20,964 nt of DNA from an uncultured Oscillibacter sp. (GCA_910576865.1 CAJTKE010000013.1:51546-72509), one strand, 5' to 3'; shown: positions 5,454 to 17,401, counted from the first letter of the stretch. Numbers and translations: made by a program. The notes: generated by a model from the sequence alone, not told the origin.

Positions 5454-6517
5454 ATGAAAAAAGGCTATTTGGTCCTGGCGGACGGCCAGGTGTTCCAGGG
5501 CTTCCGGTTCGGCGGCGAGGCGGACGCCCTGGGCGAGCTGGTCTTCACCACCGGCATGTGCGGCTATGTGGAGACCCTGACGGACCCCAGCTACGCGGGA
5601 CAGATCGTCCTGCAGACCTATCCCCTCATCGGCAACTATGGAATCATCCCCGAGGACTTCGAGGGGGACTGCCATGTCAAGGGCTACGTGGTCCGGGAGC
5701 GGTGCGGCCGCCCCTCCAACTTCCGCTGTCAGGGGGACCTGGAGGGCTTTTTGAGGGAGCGGAACATCCCCGGCCTCTATGGCGTGGACACCCGGCAGCT
5801 GACCCGGATCATCCGGGAGTCCGGCGTCATGAACGCCATCATCTGCGACGAGGTCCCGGCGGACCTTTCCGCTTTGAGGTCCTACGCCGTCACCGGCGTG
5901 GTGAACGCCGTCACCCGCAAGGCCCCCTGCGTCTACGGGGCCCAGGGCGAGACCCGCTTCCGGGTCTCCCTGCTGGACTACGGCGCGAAAAACAACATCA
6001 TTCAGGAGCTCCGCAAGCGGGGCTGCGCCGTCACCGTCTTCCCGGCGGACGCCCCGGCGGAGACCATCCTGGGCTCCAAGGCCGACGGGGTCATGCTCTC
6101 CAACGGCCCCGGGGACCCGGCGGAAAACGTCTTCCAGATCGAGCAGATCAAAAAGCTCCTGGGCAAGGTCCCCCTCTTCGGCATCTGCCTGGGGCACCAG
6201 CTCACCGCCCTGGCGGCGGGGGGCAGTACCTACAAGCTCAAGTACGGCCACCGGGGGGTCAATCAGCCCGTCCGGGACCTCAGCGGCCCCCGGACCTACA
6301 TCACCAGCCAGAACCACGGCTACGCCGTGGACGGAGACTCCGTGAAAATCGGCCGGGTCTCCTTCGCCAACGCCAACGACGGCACCTGTGAGGGGATGGA
6401 CTACCCGGGCCTCCGGGCCTTCACCGTCCAGTTCCACCCCGAGGCCCGGGGCGGCCCCCGGGACACCGCGTTTTTGTTTGACCGCTTCATCACCCTGATG
6501 GAAGGAGGCGAGCTGTA

Positions 6518-6518
<1 letters not shown>
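5454..6518 (+). CDS. carA: Carbamoyl-phosphate synthase small (glutaminase) subunit
   Basis: CarA hydrolyses glutamine and channels ammonia to CarB for carbamoyl phosphate synthesis, feeding arginine and pyrimidine biosynthesis. The 354-residue length is normal. The N-terminal CarA domain carries GELVFTTGMCGYVETLTDPSY and LIGNYGI. The class I glutamine amidotransferase domain has the nucleophile C245 in GICLGHQ, and H328 and E330 in the FHPE motif. The ATG at 5454 is preceded by gagggagg; longer upstream frames have no ribosome binding site. The TAA stop overlaps the carB ATG by one base (TAATG), the usual coupled arrangement. Confidence 0.97.
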
Positions 6519-10549
<4,031 letters not shown>

Positions 10550-10556
10550 GCCCAAA

Positions 10557-10587
10557 AAGGACCGCCCTCCCGGGCGGTCCTTCTTTT
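10557..10587. terminator. Bidirectional intrinsic terminator
   Basis: An 11-bp perfect stem (aaggaccgccc with gggcggtcctt) and a 4-nt loop are followed by ctttt on the plus strand and a T-run on the minus strand. It serves the convergent carB-dapF and anti-sigma genes. Confidence 0.92.
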
Positions 10588-11650
10588 ACGGTCTGGCAAC
10601 GGTGACGGTGGTCCCGCTGGTCCCCAGGAACATCTGCTCCAGCAGCGTCACCAGACGCTGGTACTCCAGGGGGCTCTCCGCGTACTCCTTGATGCTCTCG
10701 TGGACGGGCCAGCTTGTGGCGTGCTTGTCGTTGTACTCCTCCGTCACCCGGGCCAGGGCGGCGGAGGCCAGCTCCGCCGTAAAGACCCCGCTGGAGGACG
10801 GGTAGCGGAAGCTCACCTCGTCCAGGTTCTCCACAAGCGCCAGCATTTGGTAGCCCAGGAACCGGGACATCCCCCAGGTGGCGGACGTGGTTTCCTCCGC
10901 CGTCTCAAACTCCAACGTCCAGCGGTAGGGCCGCTCGCTGGTCTGGAGGGAGATGTTATACCGTCCAATCCGGCTCCCCACCTGCAAGAGCTTGGCGATG
11001 TTCCCCAGGGCGGGGGCGTCGCCGCAGTAGGGGGTCTTCGCGTCCACCAGGTCCAGGGTCTCCTGATTGATAACCAGTCCGCCCGCCCAGAGAAGTCTGC
11101 CGGAGGTCCCCCCCAGCCAGACCTCCTTGACAAAGTCCAGGGGGACGTACATCTGCGCGTTGCCGGTCCGGCAGAACGGGGAGACCGTCACCCTCCTGGC
11201 GTAGATGGAGGTCACGCCGTCCACGGTCTCCTGCTTCCAGCCGTAGAAGGCGTCGCCGGAGCCGATGGAGGTCAGGGACAAAAACAGCGAGTAACCTCCA
11301 TCCTGGACCTCGTTCACGATCACGGCCATGTCCTGGGCCTGGAGGGGCGTGCCGATGACGAAGAGCTTCAAGGCGGCGCCCCCCAGCAGGACCAGGGCCG
11401 TACAGACCACCGCCAGGACAATTTTCTTCACCGTTCCCTTCTTCACCCGCTTGAGGAAGTCCACCTCCTTGGCGGCCTCCTTTTTCGCCTCCGCCCCCGG
11501 CATGGCGGCCATGGCCTCCTTTTGGGCGGCGCAGGCGGGGCAGGTCTCCAGATGCCGGTCCACCGCCTCCCGGGAGTCCTCCCCCAGCAGGCCCTCGATG
11601 TAACTTGGCAGCAAATCCCGCACCACGCCGCAGGTCAGATCATTCTTCAT
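10586..11650 (-). CDS. Zinc-finger (zf-HC2) transmembrane anti-sigma factor
   Basis: This 354-residue protein begins with an anti-sigma zinc-binding domain: C7, then H33-x3-C37-x2-C40 (HLETCPACAAQ), the ZAS/zf-HC2 pattern. A lysine-rich linker (KRVKKGTVKK) leads to one transmembrane helix (about residues 76-98, IVLAVVCTALVLLGGAALKLFVI). The remaining 250 residues should be extracytoplasmic and contain a beta-rich domain. I would guess a DUF4825-like sensor, but this is not certain. It is expected to hold the ECF sigma factor at the membrane until an envelope signal triggers release. The gene overlaps the sigma factor gene by 11 nt, so the two are translationally coupled. Confidence 0.88.
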   Translation of the reverse strand: MKNDLTCGVVRDLLPSYIEGLLGEDSREAVDRHLETCPACAAQKEAMAAMPGAEAKKEAAKEVDFLKRVKKGTVKKIVLAVVCTALVLLGGAALKLFVIGTPLQAQDMAVIVNEVQDGGYSLFLSLTSIGSGDAFYGWKQETVDGVTSIYARRVTVSPFCRTGNAQMYVPLDFVKEVWLGGTSGRLLWAGGLVINQETLDLVDAKTPYCGDAPALGNIAKLLQVGSRIGRYNISLQTSERPYRWTLEFETAEETTSATWGMSRFLGYQMLALVENLDEVSFRYPSSSGVFTAELASAALARVTEEYNDKHATSWPVHESIKEYAESPLEYQRLVTLLEQMFLGTSGTTVTVARP

Positions 11651-12131
11651 TGTTCACGCCTCCATTCCTGAGTTTCTCCTTGCTCCGGTAAAAGGTCACC
11701 CGGGCCCAGGTCTCCGTCTTTCCGCACACGTCCCCGATCTCCCGGAAGCTGAGGCCCCCGAAGGCCCGGAGATAGACCACTTCTTTCTGTGTCTCCGGCA
11801 GATTGTGGACCAGCTTCAAGAGGTCCATCCGCCCCTCCCGCTCCAGGACGCTCTCCTCCGCCGAGGGGCCGGGGGACTCCGGCAGGTCCTCCGGGGAGAC
11901 CGGGGCCTCCCGCCTCCCCTTCCGGAGGCTTTGATACCACAAATGCTTCGCGATCTGACAGAGCCAGACGGAGACCTTGCAGGTCCCGTCAAAGCGGTCC
12001 ACGGACCGGACGGCCTGATAGAAGGTCTCCTGGGTCAGCTCCTCCGCCAGATGCTCGTCCCGGGTCTTCGCCAGGAGGAACTTGTAGACCGTTTGGGCGT
12101 GCCGCTGATAGACCTCGCGCATGTCCTCCAA
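11640..12131 (-). CDS. ECF-type RNA polymerase sigma factor
   Basis: This 163-residue protein contains sigma region 2 (about residues 1-70: VYKFLLAKTRDEHLAEELTQETF, then VSVWLCQIAKHLWYQSLRK). A variable acidic linker follows, then region 4 with the helix-turn-helix LPETQKEVVYLRAFGGLSFREIGDVCGKTETWARVTFYRSKEKLR. There is no region 1 or 3. A TTG at 12131 is the best start because GGGAGG lies 8 nt upstream. The GTG at 12140 is inside the ribosome binding site and the ATG at 12122 is too close to the next ggagg. It is the first gene of a sigma/anti-sigma operon and probably autoregulated. Confidence 0.9.
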   Translation of the reverse strand: MEDMREVYQRHAQTVYKFLLAKTRDEHLAEELTQETFYQAVRSVDRFDGTCKVSVWLCQIAKHLWYQSLRKGRREAPVSPEDLPESPGPSAEESVLEREGRMDLLKLVHNLPETQKEVVYLRAFGGLSFREIGDVCGKTETWARVTFYRSKEKLRNGGVNNEE

Positions 12132-12148
12132 GGAGCTCACCTCCCTTC

Positions 12149-12193
12149 GTCGTCGGAAGAAACTTCACCCGCTCCGCTTCCGCCTGACGGCGA
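12149..12193. repeat. 45-nt dispersed repeat, copy 1
   Basis: This stretch begins gtcgtcggaagaaact and ends cgcctgacggcga. It matches 20920-20964 in the same orientation at 41 of 45 positions. It lies in the leader of the sigma factor mRNA, just before the ribosome binding site. Confidence 0.8.
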
Positions 12194-12225
12194 AAGCTCC
12201 ACTCTGTTTCGTTCCTTCCTCCTCT

Positions 12226-12253
12226 CCCCACAAAATCTTCGGATTTTGCGGGG
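12226..12253 (-). promoter_or_regulatory. Stable hairpin in the sigma factor leader
   Basis: On the minus strand a 12-bp stem with one G-U pair (ccccgcaaaatc with gattttgtgggg) closes on a CGAA loop; on the plus strand the loop is UUCG with one A-C mismatch. The G-U pair keeps the stem intact only on the minus strand, in the sigma mRNA. No T-run follows. Confidence 0.5.
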
Positions 12254-12268
12254 GCCCCCGTTTCTGTC

Positions 12269-12299
12269 CATATATCCCCCGGGCGGGCCGTTCGTTACA
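12269..12299 (-). promoter_or_regulatory. Possible ECF-type promoter of the sigma/anti-sigma operon
   Basis: On the minus strand TGTAAC (12299-12294), a typical ECF -35 with the AAC core, is followed 18-19 bp later by atatat. The -10 lacks a classic CGTC or CGAC. Autoregulation is common for such operons, but this site is a weak call. Confidence 0.35.
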
Positions 12300-12309
12300 G
12301 GGGCGCGAA

Positions 12310-12341
12310 AAAAATTGACGGGCGGCCGCCCGTCAATTTTT
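12310..12341. terminator. Palindromic intrinsic terminator after the hydrogenase gene
   Basis: A perfect 32-nt palindrome (16 bp per arm, core gacgggcgg/ccgcccgtc) ends in T-runs on both strands. It lies 18 nt beyond the hydrogenase stop on the minus strand and separates that gene from the sigma operon promoter. Confidence 0.88.
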
Positions 12342-12359
12342 CACATGTATGCCTTCCGG

Positions 12360-13901
12360 TCAATCGTGATGATTGATCTCGTATTTCTGCTCCACTTCCT
12401 CCAGCCGGTCCAGATAGGGACTCTCGGTGCAGCTCATGGAGGGGGCGGCGTTCTTGAACTTCTCCACGGTCATCATGCTGTCCCGGATGGGGGCGATGGT
12501 GCCCGCGCCGGCCACGCACCCGCCGGGGCAGCCCATGCCCTCCAGCAGATAGCCGTCCCGCTTGCCCGCCTTGGCCATGGCCAGCATCTTCCGGCAGTTC
12601 TTCAGCCCGTCGCCGTACTCGATCTGGATTTTCCGATCCGGGTCGATGTGCTTCACGGCCTCCACCACGGCGGCGGCCACGCCCCCGCCCACGGCGAAGC
12701 CCCGGCCCATGCCGGTGCCCTCGTCCATCTCGTCCTCCGGGTTGGCCTGGAGCTTGGAAAAGTCGATGTCCGCCGCGTCGAAGATGCCCAGCATCTCCTC
12801 AAAGGTGAGGACGAAGTCCACGTCGGAGCGGATGGTCCGCCGGTTGGCCTCCAGCTTCTTGGCCGAGCAGGGCCCGATGAAGACCACCCTGGCGTCCGGG
12901 TGGTCCTTCTTCACCATCCGGGCGGTGATGACCATGGGGGTCAGGGCCATGGAGATGTAATCCGCGAACTCGGGGTAGAGCTTTTTCGCCATGACGCTCC
13001 AGGCGGGGCAGCAGCTGGTGCCCATCCAGGGCTGCTTGGCCGGGACCTCCTCCAGGAAGTCGTGGGCCTCCTCCACGGTGCAGAGATCCGCGCCGATGGC
13101 GACCTCCACCACGTCGTAGAAGCCCAGCACCTTCATGGCGGCGTGGAGCTTGGCGGGGGTGGCGTCCTTGCCGAACTGGCCCACGAAGGCCGGGGCCACG
13201 CAGGCGATGACCTTCTCATTGTTCCGCAGGGCCTGGCAGACCTGATAGATCTGGCTCTTGTCGGCGATGGCGCCGAAGGGGCAGTTCACCAGGCACATGC
13301 CGCAGGAGACGCATTTGTCATAGTCGATCTTCGCCCGGCCCAGCTCGTCGGACTTGATGGCGTCCATGCCGCAGGCGGCGGCGCAGGGCCGCTCGATCTT
13401 GCTGATGGCCCGGTAGGGGCACTGGTTGAAGCACTTGCCGCACTTGATGCACTTTTCCTGGTCAATGTGGCAGTGCTTGTCCTTGTCCATGTAGATGGCG
13501 TCCTTGGGGCAGACGTTCATGCAGGGGTGGGAGATGCAGCCCTGGCAGTTGTCCGTGATGCGCAGCTGCTTGGGGGGGCAGGCGTTGCAGGCGAAGGGGA
13601 TGATGTTCACCAGGGGGTTCTGGAAGTGCTTCTCCGACTCCTCGGCGGAACGCAGGTCCTCACTGACGGGGATGGTCTCCCCGGCGTAGCGGATGTTCAG
13701 TCCCAGGGCCAGCCGGACCCGCTCCTGGACGATGGCCCGCTCCAGGAAGACGTCCGCCCGGTGATGGGCCACGTCGCCCTGGATCATCTTCAGAGGAATC
13801 TGGTCCAGCAGGCGGGGGTCCCCTCCGTCGAAGGCCAGCCTGGCCACCTCTTTGAATACGGTGCGGCGAATGTCGTCCACCGCGCTGTGCACACCTCTCA
13901 T
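12360..13901 (-). CDS. Monomeric [FeFe] hydrogenase, group B-like, ferredoxin-linked
   Basis: This 513-residue cytoplasmic protein should take up or evolve H2 with ferredoxin-type electron carriers. After an N-terminal region come several 4Fe-4S motifs between about residues 100 and 225 (including CQGCISHPCMNVCP, CIKCGKCFNQCP and CVSCGMCLVNCP). The H-cluster domain then has all three signatures: TSCCPAW (C297, the proton-transfer position, and C298), GPCSAKKLE (C345), and EGMGCPGGCVAG (C458 and C462). GPC rather than MPC in the second motif points to group B enzymes. No hydE, hydF or hydG maturase is in the window. The ATG at 13901 has GGGAGGA upstream. It is a single-gene unit with its own promoter and terminator. 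Confidence 0.93.
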   Translation of the reverse strand: MRGVHSAVDDIRRTVFKEVARLAFDGGDPRLLDQIPLKMIQGDVAHHRADVFLERAIVQERVRLALGLNIRYAGETIPVSEDLRSAEESEKHFQNPLVNIIPFACNACPPKQLRITDNCQGCISHPCMNVCPKDAIYMDKDKHCHIDQEKCIKCGKCFNQCPYRAISKIERPCAAACGMDAIKSDELGRAKIDYDKCVSCGMCLVNCPFGAIADKSQIYQVCQALRNNEKVIACVAPAFVGQFGKDATPAKLHAAMKVLGFYDVVEVAIGADLCTVEEAHDFLEEVPAKQPWMGTSCCPAWSVMAKKLYPEFADYISMALTPMVITARMVKKDHPDARVVFIGPCSAKKLEANRRTIRSDVDFVLTFEEMLGIFDAADIDFSKLQANPEDEMDEGTGMGRGFAVGGGVAAAVVEAVKHIDPDRKIQIEYGDGLKNCRKMLAMAKAGKRDGYLLEGMGCPGGCVAGAGTIAPIRDSMMTVEKFKNAAPSMSCTESPYLDRLEEVEQKYEINHHD

Positions 13902-13922
13902 AGCAGTTCCTCCCTATTTTTT

Positions 13923-13942
13923 CAGGCGGCGCGTCCCGCCTG
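13923..13942 (-). other. Hairpin in the hydrogenase leader
   Basis: A 7-bp stem (caggcgg/ccgcctg) with a 6-nt loop lies 21 nt upstream of the hydrogenase ATG, just before the ribosome binding site. It could stabilise the leader; nothing ties it to a known regulator. Confidence 0.35.
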
Positions 13943-13980
13943 ATAATTTGTGAAACAAGTAACCATTCCGGTCCAAGGCT

Positions 13981-14009
13981 ATTATAGCCGACGTTTCGTC
14001 ACATTGCAA
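13981..14009 (-). promoter_or_regulatory. Sigma-A promoter of the hydrogenase gene
   Basis: On the minus strand TTGCAA (14009-14004) and TATAAT (13986-13981) are 17 bp apart. Transcription would begin near 13974, giving a 73-nt leader. Confidence 0.8.
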
Positions 14010-14043
14010 GAGGTTCTTGCTGGGAAGCAACCGATTAAACGGC

Positions 14044-14082
14044 AAAAAAAGTCCGGCGGGCGGAAAAGCTCCGCCGCCGGAC
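14044..14082 (-). terminator. Orphan intrinsic terminator (minus strand)
   Basis: A 13-bp stem with one bulged G (14051-14064 with 14070-14082) is followed on the minus strand by seven Ts. It lies upstream of the hydrogenase promoter and has no clear minus-strand gene feeding it. It may insulate the promoter or end an unrecognised small RNA. Confidence 0.7.
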
Positions 14083-14244
14083 GCGAAGAGGGAAAAGAAA
14101 CAGAAAGAGAGGAAATCGTGTCTCCTCCTTGGAGGATGGTGGTAGCATACCCCGGAAATTTGAAATCAATCTGGATTTTTTATAAATAATCTGTAAACTG
14201 TGCCCCCCAACCTTTCAGACGCCTTTCAGGAAGGGGCCGTAAAA
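14083..14244. other. Gene-poor gap with a polypurine tract
   Basis: I see no convincing gene here. The plus strand has a 31-nt purine run with one C (14085-14115), a cctccttggagg palindrome (about 14126-14137), and an AT-rich stretch near 14165-14195. A 17-codon plus-strand frame beginning MVVAYPGN has a ribosome binding site touching its ATG and is not convincing. Confidence 0.4.
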
Positions 14245-14274
14245 TTGACAAATCCGGGCGGCATGGGATATAAT
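14245..14274 (+). promoter_or_regulatory. Sigma-A promoter of the DUF4340 / two-component operon
   Basis: TTGACA (14245-14250) and TATAAT (14269-14274) are separated by 18 bp. The leader is about 60 nt and contains a gcggc-rich hairpin around 14303-14319 before the aggagga ribosome binding site. Confidence 0.85.
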
Positions 14275-14340
14275 GACCACTGTCAGACCCATCGCGAGCT
14301 CCCGGCGGCCCGCCGCCGGAGGAATCACAGGAGGACCCCC

Positions 14341-15468
14341 ATGACCTGGAAAGAACGACGGAACGTCACCATACTGCTGGGCATCGCCGGCATTTTGTTT
14401 CTGGCCCTGCTCATTGTCTTCGGCATGATTTACCGCCAGGGGCGGGAGGAGGCTCTGGCCGGCGGCGCCTCCGGCCCCGCTTCCCTGAGCGCCGACGGCG
14501 CCCCCGTGGACCCCGAGGCCTGCCGCGCCCTGCGCTGGTACAACGGCGCCGCCACCCTCTCCTTCTCCCTGGACGAGGAGGGGAAATGGATCTGGGCCGA
14601 CGGGCCGGACTTCCCCCTGAGGGAGGACACCGTCTCCTCCGTCCTCTCCACCCTGTCCTCCCTGAAGTTCCAGCAGGTCCTCCCCGCCGGGGAGGACAAG
14701 TCGGAATACGGCCTGGACAATCCCTCCGCCACCCTCACCGCCTCCACCGGGGAGAAGGAGCGGACCCTGGTCTTCGGAAAGACCACCACCGACGGGGACA
14801 GCTACTACATGAGCATGGACGATGACGAGTCCACGGTCTACATCGTGGCGGACACCCTGGTGAACCTGATGAAGACCCCCATTTACGACATGTGCGTCCT
14901 GCCGGAGCTGCCGGACCTGAGTGAATTGAACCTCCGGGCCGTCACCATCCAGGGCCCCGCCCCGGCGGCGGAGCCCGGGGAGGAGGGCGGAGACGAGGAG
15001 GACGGCGAGGAAGCGGCCCCCCGGGAGGAGCCGGAGCGCCCCACCGTCACCCTGAACGCCCGGCGCTCCAACGGGGAGGACCAGCCCGCCCTCTGGTTCG
15101 ACGGCAGCGACAACGTCACCGCCGCCCCCCTGCTCCAGGACCTGCTGTATGACCTGAGGACCATGACCATGGCCAAGTGCGTGGACTACTTCCCCAGCGA
15201 CGAGGCGGCGGAAATCTGCGGCTTCCAGAGCGCCGAGGCCATCCTGAAGGCGGAGTACGCCGAAAACGGCACGGACCAGACCTTCACCCTCCTGGTGGGG
15301 GCCCGGATGCCCGACGAGTCCGGCCGCTATGTCCGGCTGGAGGAGGACGGGGCCATCTACGCCCTGGCCACCGACAGCGTGGACGCGGTGATGACCATCT
15401 CCGTGGCCGGCATGCGGGGCGCGCGGGACCCCGCACCCCAGGAGGGGGCGGGAGACGCCGGAGAATGA
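14341..15468 (+). CDS. DUF4340-type membrane-anchored protein
   Basis: This 375-residue protein has one N-terminal transmembrane helix (about residues 10-30, VTILLGIAGILFLALLIVFGM), so most of it lies outside the membrane. The body has the repeated DUF4340 pattern: WIWADGPDFPLREDTVSSVL, then LPAGEDKSEYGLDNPSATLT and TLVFGKTTTDGDSYYMSMD, ending in a second half with similar strands (CGFQSAEAILKAEY, then TFTLLVGARMPDESGRYVRL). An acidic low-complexity insert (about 216-238) separates the halves. DUF4340 proteins often accompany GldF/GldG-type ABC transporters; here the partners are a two-component system 12 nt downstream. It might act as a co-sensor or be the regulated target. The ATG has a strong aggagga site. 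Confidence 0.85.
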   Translation: MTWKERRNVTILLGIAGILFLALLIVFGMIYRQGREEALAGGASGPASLSADGAPVDPEACRALRWYNGAATLSFSLDEEGKWIWADGPDFPLREDTVSSVLSTLSSLKFQQVLPAGEDKSEYGLDNPSATLTASTGEKERTLVFGKTTTDGDSYYMSMDDDESTVYIVADTLVNLMKTPIYDMCVLPELPDLSELNLRAVTIQGPAPAAEPGEEGGDEEDGEEAAPREEPERPTVTLNARRSNGEDQPALWFDGSDNVTAAPLLQDLLYDLRTMTMAKCVDYFPSDEAAEICGFQSAEAILKAEYAENGTDQTFTLLVGARMPDESGRYVRLEEDGAIYALATDSVDAVMTISVAGMRGARDPAPQEGAGDAGE

Positions 15469-15480
15469 GGAGGTGCGCCC

Positions 15481-16158
15481 ATGCGGGTGCTGGTGATTGA
15501 GGACGAGACAAGGCTGGCCGCCACGCTCCAGGACCTGCTGGAGCTGAACGGCTGGACCGCCGACGTGCGCCACGACGGCGAGTCCGGCCTGGACGACGCC
15601 CTGACGGGCATTTACGACGTGATCTTGCTGGATGTGATGCTGCCCAGGCTGGACGGCTTCACGGTGCTCCGCCGCCTCCGGGAGGCGGGAAACGCCACGC
15701 CGGTGCTGATGCTCACCGCCCGGTCCGAGGTGGCCGACAAGGTGGAGGGCCTGGACCGGGGGGCGGACTACTACCTGACCAAGCCCTTCGACCCCAAGGA
15801 GCTGCTGGCCTGTGTCCGGGCCCTGGCCCGGCGGCAGCCGGAGCTGCGGGACCCGGACTCCCTGGAGTTTGGCGGCGTGCGGCTGGACAAGGGGGGCTTC
15901 ACCCTCTCCTGCGGGGAGAAGTCCGTCCGCCTCAGCCGGAAGGAGTTCGACCTGTGCGAGCTTCTGATGCTGAACCGGAATCTGGTGCTGACCAAGGAGT
16001 CGCTGCTGCTGAAAATCTGGGGCTATGAGTCCGAGGCGGAGGACAACAACGTGGAGGTCTACATCTCCTTCCTCCGCAAGAAGCTGGCCCACATCGGCGC
16101 GAAGGTCCGCATCCGCACCATCCGCATGGTGGGCTACTGCCTGGAGGAGGCGCCATGA
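15481..16158 (+). CDS. OmpR/PhoB-family response regulator
   Basis: This 225-residue protein is a receiver domain (1 to about 118) plus a winged-helix DNA-binding domain (about 128-222). The receiver has the acidic pair E7/D8, phosphoacceptor D51 in ILLDVMLPRLDGF, T79, and K101 in LTKPFD. The output domain has the expected LSRKEFDLCELLMLNRN and VEVYISFLRKKL helices. It should be phosphorylated by the kinase directly downstream, whose start overlaps its stop (ATGA). The aggaggtg ribosome binding site follows the DUF4340 stop immediately. The target genes are unknown. Confidence 0.95.
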   Translation: MRVLVIEDETRLAATLQDLLELNGWTADVRHDGESGLDDALTGIYDVILLDVMLPRLDGFTVLRRLREAGNATPVLMLTARSEVADKVEGLDRGADYYLTKPFDPKELLACVRALARRQPELRDPDSLEFGGVRLDKGGFTLSCGEKSVRLSRKEFDLCELLMLNRNLVLTKESLLLKIWGYESEAEDNNVEVYISFLRKKLAHIGAKVRIRTIRMVGYCLEEAP

Positions 16159-17387
16159 TCCGGAAGCTCCGCCTGAAATTCGTGGCGGTGTGCATGGCCC
16201 TGGTCACCGCCGTGCTGGCGGTGGTGTGCTTCGCCATCTTCGCCGCCCTCCGGGGCAACGTGGAGGACCTGAGCCGTCAGGTGCTCCACCGGGTCATCCA
16301 GGAGGAGTACCACGACGGGCGGAAGCCGGAGATCGGCGTGGAGATCGGCGGGGACAAGCTGCTGCTGCCCTACTTCACCGTCAGCGTCTGGCCCGGCGGC
16401 GGCGGGGCCTGGGCCGCCTACGTCACCGGCGGCACCTACGCCGGGCTGGAGGACACGGCGGAGCTCACCGCCATCCTGGAGGACTGTCTGAACCAGAAGC
16501 CCCCGGAGGGGGTGGTCCAGGGCTACGGCCTGCGCTACCTCCGGCAGGACAACGGCCTGTACCGGAAGCTGGCCTTCGTGGACATGTCCATGGAGCGGGC
16601 GATGCTCCGGGAGATGATGGGGTCCTATCTCGGCATCGCCCTGGCGGCGTTTCTGCTGCTGCTGGGGGTGTCGGCAATCCTGGCCCGGTGGGCCACGGGC
16701 CCCGTGGAGCGGGCCTGGAGCCAGCAGCGCCGGTTCCTCTCCGACGCCTCCCACGAGCTGAAAACGCCCCTGACGGTGATTTTGTCCAACGCGGAGCTGC
16801 TCTCCGCCCTGCCCCTGGAGGAGCGGCCCGCCCGGTGGACGGACAACATCCTCTCGGAGTCCCGGCAGATGAAGGGCCTGGTGGAGGAGATGCTGACCCT
16901 GGCCCGGGCGGACAACATGACCCAGCTCCCCGTCCTGGGGGAGGTCTCCCTGTCCGAGATCGCGGAGGACTGCGCCCTGGCCTTCGAGCCCGTGGCCTTC
17001 GAGGCGGGGAAGCCCTTGGAGTACGCCGTGGCGGAGGGCCTCTCCGTCCTGGGGGACCGGGACCGCCTCCGGCGGCTGATCTCCATCCTGCTGGACAACG
17101 CCGTGAAGTACGGCGCGGAGGGGGGGACCGTCTCCCTGACCCTGGAGAAAACGGACCGGCAGGCCCGCCTGACGGTGGCCAACCCCGGGGAGCCCATCCC
17201 GGCGGAGCAGCTGGGCCGGCTCTTCGAGCGGTTCTACCGGGCGGACGCCTCCCGGGGGGAGAAGAGCGGCTTCGGCCTGGGGCTGAGCATCGCCGCCGCC
17301 GTCGCCCAGGAGCACAGGGGAACCCTGAAAGCCGAAAGCGGCCGGGAGGGCACCCGGTTTGTGTTTACGATGCCGCTGAAAAAATAG
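16155..17387 (+). CDS. Sensor histidine kinase
   Basis: This 410-residue membrane kinase has TM1 at about residues 9-32, an extracytoplasmic sensor of about 120 residues without a recognisable named fold, and TM2 at about 155-179. HisKA follows, with H200 in FLSDASHELKTPLTV. The HATPase_c domain has an N box (ISILLDNAVKYG), a G1-like NPGEPI segment and the G2 motif GFGLGLSIA. No clear HAMP domain is seen: only about 10 residues separate TM2 from the phospho-acceptor helix. Its ATG overlaps the regulator stop by 4 nt. Confidence 0.95.
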   Translation: MIRKLRLKFVAVCMALVTAVLAVVCFAIFAALRGNVEDLSRQVLHRVIQEEYHDGRKPEIGVEIGGDKLLLPYFTVSVWPGGGGAWAAYVTGGTYAGLEDTAELTAILEDCLNQKPPEGVVQGYGLRYLRQDNGLYRKLAFVDMSMERAMLREMMGSYLGIALAAFLLLLGVSAILARWATGPVERAWSQQRRFLSDASHELKTPLTVILSNAELLSALPLEERPARWTDNILSESRQMKGLVEEMLTLARADNMTQLPVLGEVSLSEIAEDCALAFEPVAFEAGKPLEYAVAEGLSVLGDRDRLRRLISILLDNAVKYGAEGGTVSLTLEKTDRQARLTVANPGEPIPAEQLGRLFERFYRADASRGEKSGFGLGLSIAAAVAQEHRGTLKAESGREGTRFVFTMPLKK

Positions 17388-17401
17388 GGACAGGGGAAGC
17401 C

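Noticed and set aside
11805..13943. A 712-codon plus-strand frame across the sigma factor and hydrogenase region
   Set aside because: It runs antisense to two clear genes and through the palindromic terminator. It shows no motif or ribosome binding site.
13947..13962. TTGTGAAACAA as a possible Rex operator at the hydrogenase gene
   Set aside because: The half-sites are too close together for Rex, and the site lies downstream of the predicted transcription start. It is too short to call.
13950..14189. A 79-codon plus-strand frame in the gap before the DUF4340 gene
   Set aside because: It is lysine- and glutamate-rich because it translates the polypurine tract and the minus-strand terminator. 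No convincing ribosome binding site is present.
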